Assembly: GCF_003627795.1 (NCBI RefSeq)
Contig: NZ_CP032686.1
Span: 310,001-374,000 of the forward strand
Length of the DNA: 64,000 nucleotides
Direction of reading: 5' to 3'
Source of the DNA: Rhizobium sp. CCGE531
GTDB taxonomy: Bacteria > Pseudomonadota > Alphaproteobacteria > Rhizobiales > Rhizobiaceae
The translations under genes and the position numbers were made by a program. Numbering within the stretch: position 1 is the stretch's first letter; each line of letters begins with the position of its first letter. This document shows, one piece after another, positions 51,945 to 60,423 of the stretch. The notes below the pieces were generated by a model, which had not been told where the DNA came from, did no database searches, and saw only the letters and a program-made list of their open reading frames with translations.

Positions 51945-52577
51945 ATGCGTCCATCCTGGCAGTCAGCTATGTGCTGTATCGCATTTTTGCTTTTACAGGC
52001 CATCGCGCCTTCGGCATTCGCCGGCGACAATGCGGCGACGCCGCAATCCGATCCCCCCAAAGCGGCCGAACCTGACAAGAGCAATCCAGGCCCCATTACC
52101 TCGGCGCCATCGACAGGCTCATCGGCGGCCCCGTCGGCCGGTCCGCAGGTCACGGAACAGAAGTTTGATGCGTGGACGCTGCAATGCAGCACCGATAAAG
52201 CAATGAAACCTCCCTGCCAAATCATGTACCGGTTGACGTCGCCGGATCAAAAGCAGGTGTTTTTGGTGATCAGCATGGCGCGCTCCGCCGAAAACAAGGT
52301 CGGCATGCAGATGGCGCTTCCGCTCGGCTTCTCCATCCAGGCCGGCGTCAAGATCGGCTTCGGCGGCAAATATTCGACGATGGCAAAGGTGTCGCGCTGC
52401 ACCAACCAGGGCTGCCTCGTGGAAGGCCTGTGTCCGCCCGGAATGCTCGATGCTCTGCTGAAGGAAAAGTCGGGAAAGGTTTCAATCCGGATGATGCAGG
52501 GAAATATGGCGGAGCTTCCCATATCCCTTGGCGGCTTCAGCGCGGCGTACCGGGCAATGCAAGCCAATAACGGGTGA
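51945..52577 (+). CDS. IalB-like (invasion associated locus B) periplasmic protein
   Basis: A 210-residue protein with signal peptide (MRPSWQSAMCCIAFLLLQAIAPSAFAGD), a Pro/Ala/Ser-rich linker (about 25-65), then the IalB domain: FDAWTLQCSTDKAMKPPCQIMYRLTSPDQKQVFLVISMAR, LPLGFSIQAGVKIGF and ARCTNQGCLVEG-type cysteines (SRCTNQGCLVEGLCPPGM). The cysteine pairs probably form disulfides in the periplasm. IalB proteins were named from Bartonella and are widespread in Alphaproteobacteria with an unsettled role, often as inner or outer envelope proteins. GGAGGAGTGT precedes the ATG directly. It stands at the right edge of the curli region. Confidence 0.85.
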   Translation: MRPSWQSAMCCIAFLLLQAIAPSAFAGDNAATPQSDPPKAAEPDKSNPGPITSAPSTGSSAAPSAGPQVTEQKFDAWTLQCSTDKAMKPPCQIMYRLTSPDQKQVFLVISMARSAENKVGMQMALPLGFSIQAGVKIGFGGKYSTMAKVSRCTNQGCLVEGLCPPGMLDALLKEKSGKVSIRMMQGNMAELPISLGGFSAAYRAMQANNG

Positions 52578-52605
52578 TGATATAGGTCACTTTCCACCAG
52601 TCCAT

Positions 52606-53661
52606 CTAACTGGTCTTTTCGGCGGTGATGCGCTGCCCGGCCTCGTCAAACAGATGGACGGCGTCGTGGACCGGCGCAATCCGCAGCACGTCGCCGGGGG
52701 CGGCCCTGATCCGCTCGCGGAAAACGCAGGTGATCGTTTGCGTGCCCAGGCGCGCAATGACCATGGTCTCGGATCCCGTCGGTTCGACGACGACGGTCTC
52801 TACCTCGATGCCATCGGGATCAAGCCTGATATCTTCCGGGCGAAGGCCGTAGGTGACGGCGCCGGATGGGCGCCGCTCGCTCGGCAGGAGAAGCCCGTCC
52901 GCCATGCGGAAGCCTTCGCCCGTCATGCCGCCCCTGATGAAATTCATGGAGGGAGAGCCGATGAAGCCCGCGACGAAGAGGTTGTTCGGCCGGTCATAGA
53001 GCTCGAGCGGCGATCCCGACTGCTCGATCAGGCCATCCTTCATGACGACGATCTTGTCGGCCATCGTCATCGCTTCGATCTGGTCGTGGGTGACGTAGAT
53101 GGTGGTGGTTTGCAGCCGCTGGTGCATCTCCTTGATTTCGGATCGCATCTGGACGCGGAGCTTGGCATCGAGGTTGGACAAAGGTTCGTCGAAGAGGAAG
53201 ACGGCCGGATCGCGAACGATCGCCCGGCCCATCGCAACGCGCTGCCTCTGGCCGCCGGAAAGCTGTTTCGGATACCGCTCGAGAAGATTTTCAAGCCCGA
53301 GGATCTTTGCGGCATTGCCGACCCGCTGGTCGATTTCCGCCTTTGGCATCCGCTTCAGCCGCAGGGAGAAACCCATGTTCTTCGCGACCGTCATATGCGG
53401 GTAGAGGGCGTAGTTCTGGAACACCATCGCGATGTCGCGATCCTTCGGCGCGAGATCGTTGACGATATGCTTGCCGATCTGGATATCGCCTGACGTGATG
53501 CCTTCCAGGCCGGCGATCATTCTGAGCAGGGTTGATTTCCCGCAGCCGGAGGGACCGACAAGCACGACGAATTCGCCGTCGCGGATATCGACCGACACGC
53601 CCTTGATGGCTTTGAACGCGCCGTAGTCCTTGCGTGCATTGTTCACTCTGACATGTGCCAT
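52606..53661 (-). CDS. Sugar ABC transporter ATP-binding protein (MsmX/UgpC type)
   Basis: A complete 351-residue ATPase: Walker A GPSGCGKST, Q-loop VFQNYALYPHMTV, signature LSGGQRQRVAMGRA, Walker B VFLFDEPLSNLDAKLR, and the switch histidine in TIYVTHDQIEAMTMAD. The C-terminal regulatory domain (SGAVTYGLRPEDIRL) is present, which marks the MalK/UgpC-like group. It energises the importer encoded upstream (SBP and permeases at 55846-58982) and is the last gene of that minus-strand operon. The start follows GGGACGGAAA; a much longer open frame upstream is not used. Confidence 0.95.
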   Translation of the reverse strand: MAHVRVNNARKDYGAFKAIKGVSVDIRDGEFVVLVGPSGCGKSTLLRMIAGLEGITSGDIQIGKHIVNDLAPKDRDIAMVFQNYALYPHMTVAKNMGFSLRLKRMPKAEIDQRVGNAAKILGLENLLERYPKQLSGGQRQRVAMGRAIVRDPAVFLFDEPLSNLDAKLRVQMRSEIKEMHQRLQTTTIYVTHDQIEAMTMADKIVVMKDGLIEQSGSPLELYDRPNNLFVAGFIGSPSMNFIRGGMTGEGFRMADGLLLPSERRPSGAVTYGLRPEDIRLDPDGIEVETVVVEPTGSETMVIARLGTQTITCVFRERIRAAPGDVLRIAPVHDAVHLFDEAGQRITAEKTS

Positions 53662-53683
53662 TTTCCGTCCCCCCCAGATAGCT

Positions 53684-54538
53684 TCAAAGCCCGTCCAAGA
53701 CCTTTCGGAGATAGGCAAGGCCGAGGCGCTCGCCTTCTTTCCTTTGAGCAAGATCCTTGCCCGGCCATCCGTAGGCAGCGTCCTCGTGCTCGATCGAGAG
53801 CGTGCCGTCAAAGCCGTTGGCGCGGGCCTGGCGCAGGAAGCGGGGCCAATCGAGAAGACCATGACCCGGAAGCTTGTACTGCCACCAGCCCTTGCCGTGA
53901 TAGCCGACGGCCTGCTGCGCGGCGGCGTCGATCGCCGTATCCTTGGCATGAAGGATGGCGATGCGATCCTTGACCGCGTCCATCGCGGTATAAGGATCGA
54001 CGCCAATGCGGATAAGGTGGGAGGGATCGAATTCGAGACCGAAACGCCGATCCGGGATCCGCTTGAAAAGCTCCTGCCAGCCCTTCGGCGTGGTCCCGAT
54101 GAAATTATCCTTGGGGCCGGGCCAGTTCTCGATCGCGAAGACGAGCCCGCTCGACGTCGTCTTGGCAATCAGCCGGTTGGCGAAGTCGGTGAAATCATCG
54201 TAGTTGGCCTCGTCGTCCGCGCTGTCATCGCGGCCGGGAAAAATCACGAAAACAGGCACGCCGGCTTCGCCGATCGCCTGCGCAAACTCCTCGGTGATAG
54301 CCCTGAGTTCGCTGCGCTTGGCGCGATCGGCATCGAGCTGATTGCCGAAATAGGCAATCGAGGAAACGAAGAGATTGTGACTGCGCGCAAGCGCAACGGC
54401 CGCCTGCACCTTATCGGGGGTCTTGATGTGGCCGCGGACATCGATCTCGATCGCATCGAAACCGGCGGAAGCGGCGAAATCCACCACCTCTTCGAATGGT
54501 CGGTCGTTGAACGTCGACGTATAAAAGCCGATCTTCAT
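53684..54538 (-). CDS. Sugar phosphate isomerase/epimerase family TIM-barrel protein
   Basis: A 284-residue xylose-isomerase-like TIM barrel starting MKIGFYTSTFNDRPFEEVVDFAASAGFDAIEIDVRGH. Metal-ligand strands are visible: VFAIENWPG (Glu), FGLEFDPSHLIR (Asp-His), IAILHAKDT (His) and LSIEHEDAAYGWPG (Glu). It should isomerise or epimerise a sugar derived from the imported substrate, possibly together with the Gfo/Idh/MocA dehydrogenase across the divergent region; the reaction is not identifiable. GGGAGGATTTTG precedes the ATG. It sits between the ROK regulator and the ATPase in the operon. Confidence 0.88.
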   Translation of the reverse strand: MKIGFYTSTFNDRPFEEVVDFAASAGFDAIEIDVRGHIKTPDKVQAAVALARSHNLFVSSIAYFGNQLDADRAKRSELRAITEEFAQAIGEAGVPVFVIFPGRDDSADDEANYDDFTDFANRLIAKTTSSGLVFAIENWPGPKDNFIGTTPKGWQELFKRIPDRRFGLEFDPSHLIRIGVDPYTAMDAVKDRIAILHAKDTAIDAAAQQAVGYHGKGWWQYKLPGHGLLDWPRFLRQARANGFDGTLSIEHEDAAYGWPGKDLAQRKEGERLGLAYLRKVLDGL

Positions 54539-54569
54539 CAAAATCCTCCCTATGGCCGTGCCGGCCGTG

Positions 54570-55808
54570 TCAGTTGTTCAGGCGATCCATGAACTTGAGT
54601 GGTGAACGCGTGCGTTGAACCTGGTCGGCCGATGCGAGCATGAGGGCTGCCGCCATGGGCATTGCCGCGGCGCCGATCGCGCAGGCGTCCTCGCCGAGCG
54701 AAGCGCGATGGAGGGAGGGGAGGGCAGCATCTTCGGCATCGAGATGCTCGTGGACGTAACGCAGCAGCTCATCGACCATGCGAATGGGCAAGCGGCCGCC
54801 GAGGATGATGGCGTCGGGATCGACGATCATGCCGATGTGCTTTACCGCGACGGCGAGATGCGCGCTCATGGTCTTCAGCCATTGGGACACCAGCTTCCTG
54901 CCGCGGGCATCCAGAGTGAGGAGGTCCTGCGGCACGCTTGCCTCGATGCCGTGTTCTCCCAGAAACCTGTAAAGGAAGAAGAGCGAGAATATCTCGCCAA
55001 GGAGCTCGACCTTCTGCGCTTTCTTATCCCGGGGGTCGGCGATCGGAAGCCAGCCGATTTCGCCGCTGAGGCCCATGGCGCCGCGATGACCGTTGCCGTC
55101 GAGCACGAGGCCGCCGCCGGGGCAAGCATTGACCGAAATATAAAAGAAGCTGCGGCTTTCGGCGCCGAGCCCATAATCGAGTTCCGCAAGTGCTGCGGCA
55201 TTGGTCTCGTTTTCGATGAAGACCGGATGCGGCGTCAGGTTTTCTAGTGCGGCCCGCACGTCGAATTCCATCCACTCGCCATAGTCGTCGGGCTTGCCCA
55301 TGAAGGCGATTTCGCCGAGCCAGTCCGGCATGGCAAGGCCGATGCCGGCCAGATGCGCATCGTCGATCAGGCGGCTTCGCTGGAAGTGCGATATCGCGTC
55401 GGCCGTCAGCTGCATGAATTCGGCCGGCAGAATGTAGCGTTTCTCGTGGTGGACACGGGCGCGGACGTTGCCGACCGCATCGACGGCAAGAATTGTCAGA
55501 TGATCGCGATCGATGTTGATGCCGATAGCGAAGAATGCATCCGGATTGATCTCAAGCTCGATCGCCGGCTGTCCCCTGAGGCCGTGGCGCCGGCGAGCCT
55601 CGATGATCAGGCCTTCATCGAGCAGGCGATCGACGATCCGGGCGATCGCCGGCTTGGTGAAGCCGGTCTGCCGGGCGATCTCGGCCCGCGAGATCGGCGC
55701 TTGGCGATGAATGCAGCGCAGAACGATGGCCCTGTTGTACTCGCCTGCATCCTCGACATTGGCGCCGGTCAGGTCGGGAGAGGGTTTGACGCCGGTCGTT
55801 TGGTTCAT
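54570..55808 (-). CDS. ROK-family transcriptional regulator (NagC/XylR type)
   Basis: A 412-residue regulator with N-terminal winged helix (NRAIVLRCIHRQAPISRAEIARQTGFTKPAIARIVDRLLDEGLI) and a ROK sugar-binding domain (FFAIGINIDRDHLTILAVDAVGNV, FIENETNAAALAELDYG, GAMGLSGEIGW, PDAIILGGRLP). The cysteine zinc motif usual in ROK proteins (CxCGxxGCxE) is not seen in the expected place. It is embedded in the ABC operon between the permease and the isomerase gene, so it probably senses the imported sugar and feeds back on the operon promoter near 59075. Start: ATG at 55808, the only reasonable one. Confidence 0.9.
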   Translation of the reverse strand: MNQTTGVKPSPDLTGANVEDAGEYNRAIVLRCIHRQAPISRAEIARQTGFTKPAIARIVDRLLDEGLIIEARRRHGLRGQPAIELEINPDAFFAIGINIDRDHLTILAVDAVGNVRARVHHEKRYILPAEFMQLTADAISHFQRSRLIDDAHLAGIGLAMPDWLGEIAFMGKPDDYGEWMEFDVRAALENLTPHPVFIENETNAAALAELDYGLGAESRSFFYISVNACPGGGLVLDGNGHRGAMGLSGEIGWLPIADPRDKKAQKVELLGEIFSLFFLYRFLGEHGIEASVPQDLLTLDARGRKLVSQWLKTMSAHLAVAVKHIGMIVDPDAIILGGRLPIRMVDELLRYVHEHLDAEDAALPSLHRASLGEDACAIGAAAMPMAAALMLASADQVQRTRSPLKFMDRLNN

Positions 55809-55845
55809 CGTCGGGATCCTCTGTCAGCCATGGCACGCAACCATC

Positions 55846-56688
55846 TTAGCCCTTCACCGAGCCGCTGGTCATGGAGCCAAGGATCAACCGCTGAAGGGAT
55901 AGGAATGCCACGATCGCCGGTACGACGGAGATCAGGCAGGCGGCTGCCAGTAGCTGGATGGACGAGTCGGTTTGCATGCCCCGGAAGTTAAAGATTCCGA
56001 CGCCGATCGGCATCAAATTGTTTTGCGTCAGCAGCAGAAAAGGCACGAGGAACTGCGACCAGCCGGCAATCACGGTGATGATGAAGACCGAGGCTATGCC
56101 CGGCGCCGATAATGGCAGGACGATCCGCCAGAACACCGAAAACCGGTTGCATCCGTCGATCATCGCCGCCTCGTCGAGACTGCGCGGAATGCCATCCACC
56201 GTGCTTTTCAGGAGCCATGTCGCAAGCGGCACGCCAAGCGCAATATAGACCATCGTCACGGCGAAATGCGTATCGAGCAGCCCGAGGCGGTTCATGTAGC
56301 GGTAGAGCGGCACCATGATGACCAGCGGCGAAATCATCTGGAACAGCAGAAGGCCCATCATCGACAGGCCCTTGCCCCTGAACTGGAAGCGCGAGAAGGC
56401 ATAGGCAGCCGGCAGTGCGACGATCAGAACCCCGAAACCGCTCAGCGTCGCAAGCTTCAGGCCATTCCAGAGGTAGAGCGGGAAGTAGCTATTGTTGAGG
56501 ACGGTGACGAAATTGTCGATGGTTGGATTGTGCGGGATATAGCGCGCCACGCCGCGATAGATCTCCCGCCGGTCACGCAGTGCCAGCGACAGAAGGTAGG
56601 TGAGGGGACCGGCGAAAAAGATGAACATCGCCAGCATGAAGAGGTAGCTCAGGAAATCGCCGAAACCTGTGCCGGTGCGCCTGCTCAT
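55846..56688 (-). CDS. Carbohydrate ABC transporter permease (MalG/CUT1 type)
   Basis: A 280-residue membrane permease with six expected helices, starting MSRRTGTGFGDFLSYLFMLAMFIFFAGPLTYLLSLAL. The EAA loop SLDEAAMIDGCNRFSVFWRIVLPLSAPG is well conserved, marking the ATPase contact. It ends in GSVKG, like the corresponding permease at 530-1417. Its start overlaps the stop of the preceding permease by 4 bases (ATGA). It belongs to the importer with the SBP at 57684-58982. Confidence 0.95.
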   Translation of the reverse strand: MSRRTGTGFGDFLSYLFMLAMFIFFAGPLTYLLSLALRDRREIYRGVARYIPHNPTIDNFVTVLNNSYFPLYLWNGLKLATLSGFGVLIVALPAAYAFSRFQFRGKGLSMMGLLLFQMISPLVIMVPLYRYMNRLGLLDTHFAVTMVYIALGVPLATWLLKSTVDGIPRSLDEAAMIDGCNRFSVFWRIVLPLSAPGIASVFIITVIAGWSQFLVPFLLLTQNNLMPIGVGIFNFRGMQTDSSIQLLAAACLISVVPAIVAFLSLQRLILGSMTSGSVKG

Positions 56689-57614
56689 CTCTCTTCCTCC
56701 TTCGGCAGGAACGACGCGTAAACAAGCGCCAGTCCGAGGCTTATGATCAGCATCAGCACGGAAAGCACGCTTCCGCCTGATAAATCGTAGTTGCGGAAGA
56801 CGATGTTGAAGACATAGAGCGAGATGACTTCGGTCGCGCGCCCCGGTCCGCCGCCCGTCAGTGTGATGATCGCGTCGAACGTGTTCAGCGTCATGATCGT
56901 GATCAGGATCATGTTGACGAGGATAGCCGCGCGCAACTGCGGAAGGGTGATGAAGAAGAACTGCTGCGAACCCGTTGCGCCATCGACCTCGGCCGCCTCG
57001 TAGAGCGAGGGGTCGATCGCCTTAAGCGCGGCGTACATGACGACCATCGAGAAGGCAGTCCCACGCCAGATGTTCGAAATCAGGGCCGACCAGGGCGCGA
57101 TCGCCGGATCTGACAGCCAGGCGACGACGGGCAGATGCATGAGCCGCAAGATGCTGTTCAGCGCGCCATAGGGAGCTTCCGAAAACAGCATCTGCCAGAT
57201 GATGCCGCCGGCAATCCCCGGAACGACCCAGGCGATGAGCGCCGTGGTTCGCAAAATCGTCGTGCCGAACAGGCCACGCTTTTCGCCGCGAACAACGACG
57301 AAGGCAACGGCAAGGCCGAGGATCTGCTGGCCGATGACGCTGCCGCCGACGAAGACCAGGGTCGCCCACAGGATATCGGGAAGCTGCGGCGAGCTCAGCA
57401 TGTTGGCAATCGAGCCGAGCGTATAGTCCTGATTGTTACCGATGAGTGTGGCATTGGTGAACGACAGGCGGAACACGTCGATCATCGGATAGAGATAGAA
57501 GATGCCGATGACGATGATCACGGGCAACATCCAGGGCAGGGGTGCCCCGGCGAAACGGCGCATGAACGATCTGCTGTTCGGCCGGTCGGCAGCCTCGATG
57601 GCGATGGGGGTCAT
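56685..57614 (-). CDS. Carbohydrate ABC transporter permease (MalF/CUT1 type)
   Basis: A 309-residue permease. Seen: MLPVIIVIGIFYLYPMIDVFRLSFTNATL as first helix and periplasmic entry, IAWVVPGIAGGIIWQMLFSEAPYGALN, the EAA loop PSLYEAAEVDGATGSQQFFFITLPQLR, and TLTGGGPGRATEVISLYVFN near the C-terminus. These features define the MalF-like subunit. It lies about 70 bases after the binding-protein gene and overlaps the second permease by 4 bases. Confidence 0.95.
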   Translation of the reverse strand: MTPIAIEAADRPNSRSFMRRFAGAPLPWMLPVIIVIGIFYLYPMIDVFRLSFTNATLIGNNQDYTLGSIANMLSSPQLPDILWATLVFVGGSVIGQQILGLAVAFVVVRGEKRGLFGTTILRTTALIAWVVPGIAGGIIWQMLFSEAPYGALNSILRLMHLPVVAWLSDPAIAPWSALISNIWRGTAFSMVVMYAALKAIDPSLYEAAEVDGATGSQQFFFITLPQLRAAILVNMILITIMTLNTFDAIITLTGGGPGRATEVISLYVFNIVFRNYDLSGGSVLSVLMLIISLGLALVYASFLPKEEER

Positions 57615-57683
57615 GGGCTTCTCTGTCCGGGTTTGACGCTGCCGGTGGCGCCCCTTTCGGAGGCGCCGCCGCGATCACAATCG

Positions 57684-58982
57684 TTAGAGACGCTTGTAAG
57701 CCTCCATCGTCGCCTTGAAGGCGGCGTTCAGAGCTTCTTCCGGTTGCTTGGTTCCCGACAGGACGTCGCCCATCATGATCTGGATCTGGTTGGAGATCTC
57801 CGGATAGATCGGGGCGCCCGGACGGGCCTGGCCGTTGGCAAGCGCTTCGGCAAAGGTCTTGTTGGCGTCGGTCGCGAAGACCTGATACTTGTCGAAGAGC
57901 GATTTGCGCGTCGGCAATTGCTGCTGGAGCGCGTTGGCCGGTCCCATATAGATATCGCGGGCAAGGTTGGCGCACATCTCGATCTTGTCCTTGTCCTTGC
58001 TGAACGAGGCGATCGTCCAGCCGCCGGTGCCGGTGGAACGCTGATCGGCCGTGGGGCCGGGGATCGGCGAGAAGGTCCAGTTGGCGAATTCATCTTCGTC
58101 CAGCGTGACTTTCAACTGGGCAAGCTGCCAGTTGCCGCCGATGAAGAGCGCCGTGGTTCCGGCCGCCGCGGCCGCGTTGAGGTCGTCATAGTTGGCAATC
58201 GTGGTCACGCGCTTGGGCGCGGCGCCAGTATCGACGAGATCCTTGTAGTACGTCAGGGCCTTGAGGAACTTCTCCTTGTTTTCGCCCTCGCCGAAAACAG
58301 GCTTGCCGCTGTCGTCGACGAGCTTGCCGCCGAGCGCCCAATAATTCGCGAGCCAGTCGAAGGTGGAGCCTTCGTAGCGGCCGGCATTGAAGAGGATGCC
58401 TTCCATACCCTCCTTGACGGAGGCGATGCCGGCCTTCTTCAGGTCGTCCCAGGTTTGCGGCGCATCGGCGACGATGGACTTGTTGCGGTAGAGCACGCGA
58501 AGATCTGTATCCCACCACCAGGCACGGATCGTCTGGTCCTTGTCGGTGATGCCGCTGCGGATGAAGGGGAAGAGGTCGGCGATCTCTTCCTTCGAGAAAT
58601 AGGGGGTGAAGTCGGCTAGCACGTGGTTGACCATGAACTGCGACAAGACGAAGGAATCGACGGCGGCGCAATCCGGAGCATTGCCGGCCTTTGCCTGCTC
58701 GAGCATCTTTGCCTGTTCGGTACCGATATCCGTCGACATGAACTGCATCTGCAGCTTCCAGTCGGGATGCTTCTTGATGAAGTCGATGAAGAGCGTCTGA
58801 TAGCCCTTGGCGATCGCCGGATCGGCATTGTTGGGACTATCGTTCGTCAGCCGGACGGTGAGGGTTTTCGGCGCATCGGCAAGGCCGATCCGATCCTTTG
58901 TCGCGATTTCCTGGGCAAATGCGGTAGGCACTGAAAACAACATTGTGCTCAGCGCTAGCGCGCTGACGAACGCTCTCTTCAT
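57684..58982 (-). CDS. ABC transporter sugar-binding protein (family 1)
   Basis: A 432-residue periplasmic solute-binding protein with signal peptide MKRAFVSALALSTMLFSVPTAFAQE. The mature sequence shows TLTVRLTNDSPNNADPAIAKGYQTLFIDFIKKHPDWKLQMQFM, QAKAGNAPDCAAVDSFVLSQF, PQTWDDLKKAG and GGWTIASFSKDKDK, typical of the family 1 extracellular binding proteins. The sugar is unknown; the neighbouring alpha-mannosidase and dehydrogenase suggest a mannose-containing oligosaccharide or its products, which is inference. GGGGAGGAG precedes the ATG. It is the first gene of the operon and is read from the promoter at 59060-59089. Confidence 0.93.
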   Translation of the reverse strand: MKRAFVSALALSTMLFSVPTAFAQEIATKDRIGLADAPKTLTVRLTNDSPNNADPAIAKGYQTLFIDFIKKHPDWKLQMQFMSTDIGTEQAKMLEQAKAGNAPDCAAVDSFVLSQFMVNHVLADFTPYFSKEEIADLFPFIRSGITDKDQTIRAWWWDTDLRVLYRNKSIVADAPQTWDDLKKAGIASVKEGMEGILFNAGRYEGSTFDWLANYWALGGKLVDDSGKPVFGEGENKEKFLKALTYYKDLVDTGAAPKRVTTIANYDDLNAAAAAGTTALFIGGNWQLAQLKVTLDEDEFANWTFSPIPGPTADQRSTGTGGWTIASFSKDKDKIEMCANLARDIYMGPANALQQQLPTRKSLFDKYQVFATDANKTFAEALANGQARPGAPIYPEISNQIQIMMGDVLSGTKQPEEALNAAFKATMEAYKRL

Positions 58983-59059
58983 GATGGGTCTCCTCCCCAT
59001 TTTAAACGGATACAGCCTGGCGGCCGGTTGACCTCTCCTCATTTCCATGCTGCATTAAA

Positions 59060-59089
59060 TAGATTAAGTTACTTTGATTTGATGTCAAG
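59060..59089 (-). promoter_or_regulatory. Sigma70-like promoter with operator-like core, for the sugar ABC operon
   Basis: On the minus strand: -35 TTGACA (59083-59088), 16-base spacer, -10 TAATCT (59061-59066). The spacer has the palindromic core AAGTAACTT. It matches the promoter at 61631-61660 in about 25 of 30 positions. It lies about 80 bases upstream of the SBP start. The rest of the 379-base gap (58983-59361) holds only the repeat at 59135-59240. Confidence 0.7.
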
Positions 59090-59134
59090 CCGCAGCTTCG
59101 GAGGATCAAGATGCCGGCGACATTCAACAGCAGC

Positions 59135-59240
59135 TAGCGCATTTCCGCTTTTCTTCGAATCGCGAAAACGCCCTATCTTCTTGTTTTGCTACGCATTCCG
59201 GACGGAAAACCGCTGCGCACTTTTCCTGGAATTGCTCTTG
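59135..59240. repeat. Dispersed rhizobial repeat element
   Basis: About 106 bases related to the element at 48964-49067: GCGCATTTCCG at the left, then the shared ACGCATTCCGGACGGAAAA, CCGCTGCGCACTTTTCC and TGGAATTGCTCTTG. The left inverted-repeat half is degenerate here, so it would fold less well. It sits in the divergent region between the SBP and the dehydrogenase gene. Confidence 0.8.
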
Positions 59241-59361
59241 CCGCGCGCGGCCGCATTCCCAATCACGGAATAAACGAGCCATCGCGGGCAGCTGCGGTGG
59301 ACGGTGAGCTTTGCCTTCGGCTGGCGAGAGCCGGCCGACCCTGACATCCATGGAGGATCAG

Positions 59362-60408
59362 ATGCGCTTACTCATTCTCGGCACGGGCGGAATGGCCAAC
59401 AAGCATGCTGCAAGTTTCAAGGCGATCGAGGGCGTCAGCGTCGTCGGCGGCGTCGACGTCGTTCCCGAGCGGCTCGCTGCCTTTTGCTCTGAACATGGCA
59501 TCCCCAACCATTTCGGCTCGCTTGAGGAAGCCCTTGCCTGGGGCGAGTTCGATGCCATCGCCAATGTGACGCCCGACAGCGTTCACCATGCGACGACGCT
59601 TCAGGCGATTGCGGCCGGCAAGCACGTCTTTTGTGAAAAGCCGCTCGCGACCGACGCGATCAAGGCGATGGAAATGACCGAAGCCATCGAGAAGGCGGGC
59701 AAGGTCGGCATGGTGAACTTCACCTACCGCAACTCGCCCGCCCTGCAGAAGGGCCGGCAGATGGTGCTTGCCGGCGAGGTAGGCGAGGTGAGACATGTCG
59801 AAGCCTCCTACCTTCAGAGCTGGCTCGTCGGACGGCATTGGGGGGACTGGAAGACCGAAAGCAAATGGCTTTGGCGTCTGAGCAAGAAACATGGATCGAA
59901 CGGTGCACTCGGCGACATCGGCATCCATATCGTCGATTTCGCCTCCTATGGTTCAGGCCTCGACGTCGCCCATGTCTTTGCGCGGCTGAAGACCTTCAAC
60001 AAGGCGCCGGGTCACAAGATCGGCGACTATGACCTCGACGCGAATGACAGTTTTACCATGAATGTCGATTTCACCACTGGAGCGATCGGCACCATCCAGG
60101 CGACGCGCACCGCCGCCGGCCAGATGGATCAACTTCGTCTCAGGGTCTATGGCGAGACGGGTTCGATCGAGATGATCTACGACACCGGAAGGTCGACGCT
60201 TCGCGCCTGCCTTGGCGAAGACGTCCACACCGCGACATGGCGCGACGTTCCCTTCGACGAGGTGGAAACGAACTACCAGCGGTTCGTCCAGGCCGTCAGG
60301 ATGGGCAAGACGCAGGAGCCTTCCTTTCGTCGTGCGGCGAATATCCAGAAGGTTCTCGACAAGGCGATCGCCTCGGATATCAGCCATGCGGACGAGGCGC
60401 TTGCCTGA
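59362..60408 (+). CDS. Gfo/Idh/MocA-family oxidoreductase
   Basis: A 348-residue NAD(P)-dependent dehydrogenase starting MRLLILGTGGMANKHAASFKAIEGVSVVGGVDVV (Rossmann fold). The family motif AGKHVFCEKPLATD carries the conserved Glu-Lys-Pro, and GALGDIGIHIVDFASYGSG contains the Asp-x-x-x-His pair of the catalytic region. It probably oxidises or reduces a sugar or inositol-type compound brought in by the adjacent transporter. GGAGGATCAG lies directly before the chosen ATG; upstream in-frame ATGs lack such a site. It is divergent from the ABC operon and convergent with the second ROK gene. Confidence 0.93.
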   Translation: MRLLILGTGGMANKHAASFKAIEGVSVVGGVDVVPERLAAFCSEHGIPNHFGSLEEALAWGEFDAIANVTPDSVHHATTLQAIAAGKHVFCEKPLATDAIKAMEMTEAIEKAGKVGMVNFTYRNSPALQKGRQMVLAGEVGEVRHVEASYLQSWLVGRHWGDWKTESKWLWRLSKKHGSNGALGDIGIHIVDFASYGSGLDVAHVFARLKTFNKAPGHKIGDYDLDANDSFTMNVDFTTGAIGTIQATRTAAGQMDQLRLRVYGETGSIEMIYDTGRSTLRACLGEDVHTATWRDVPFDEVETNYQRFVQAVRMGKTQEPSFRRAANIQKVLDKAIASDISHADEALA

Positions 60409-60423
60409 GCCGGTATCTTTGGG

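Noticed and set aside
57135..58619. A 494-codon frame antisense to the binding protein and permease
   Set aside because: The sense genes are clear ABC components; the antisense frame is a by-product of codon bias.
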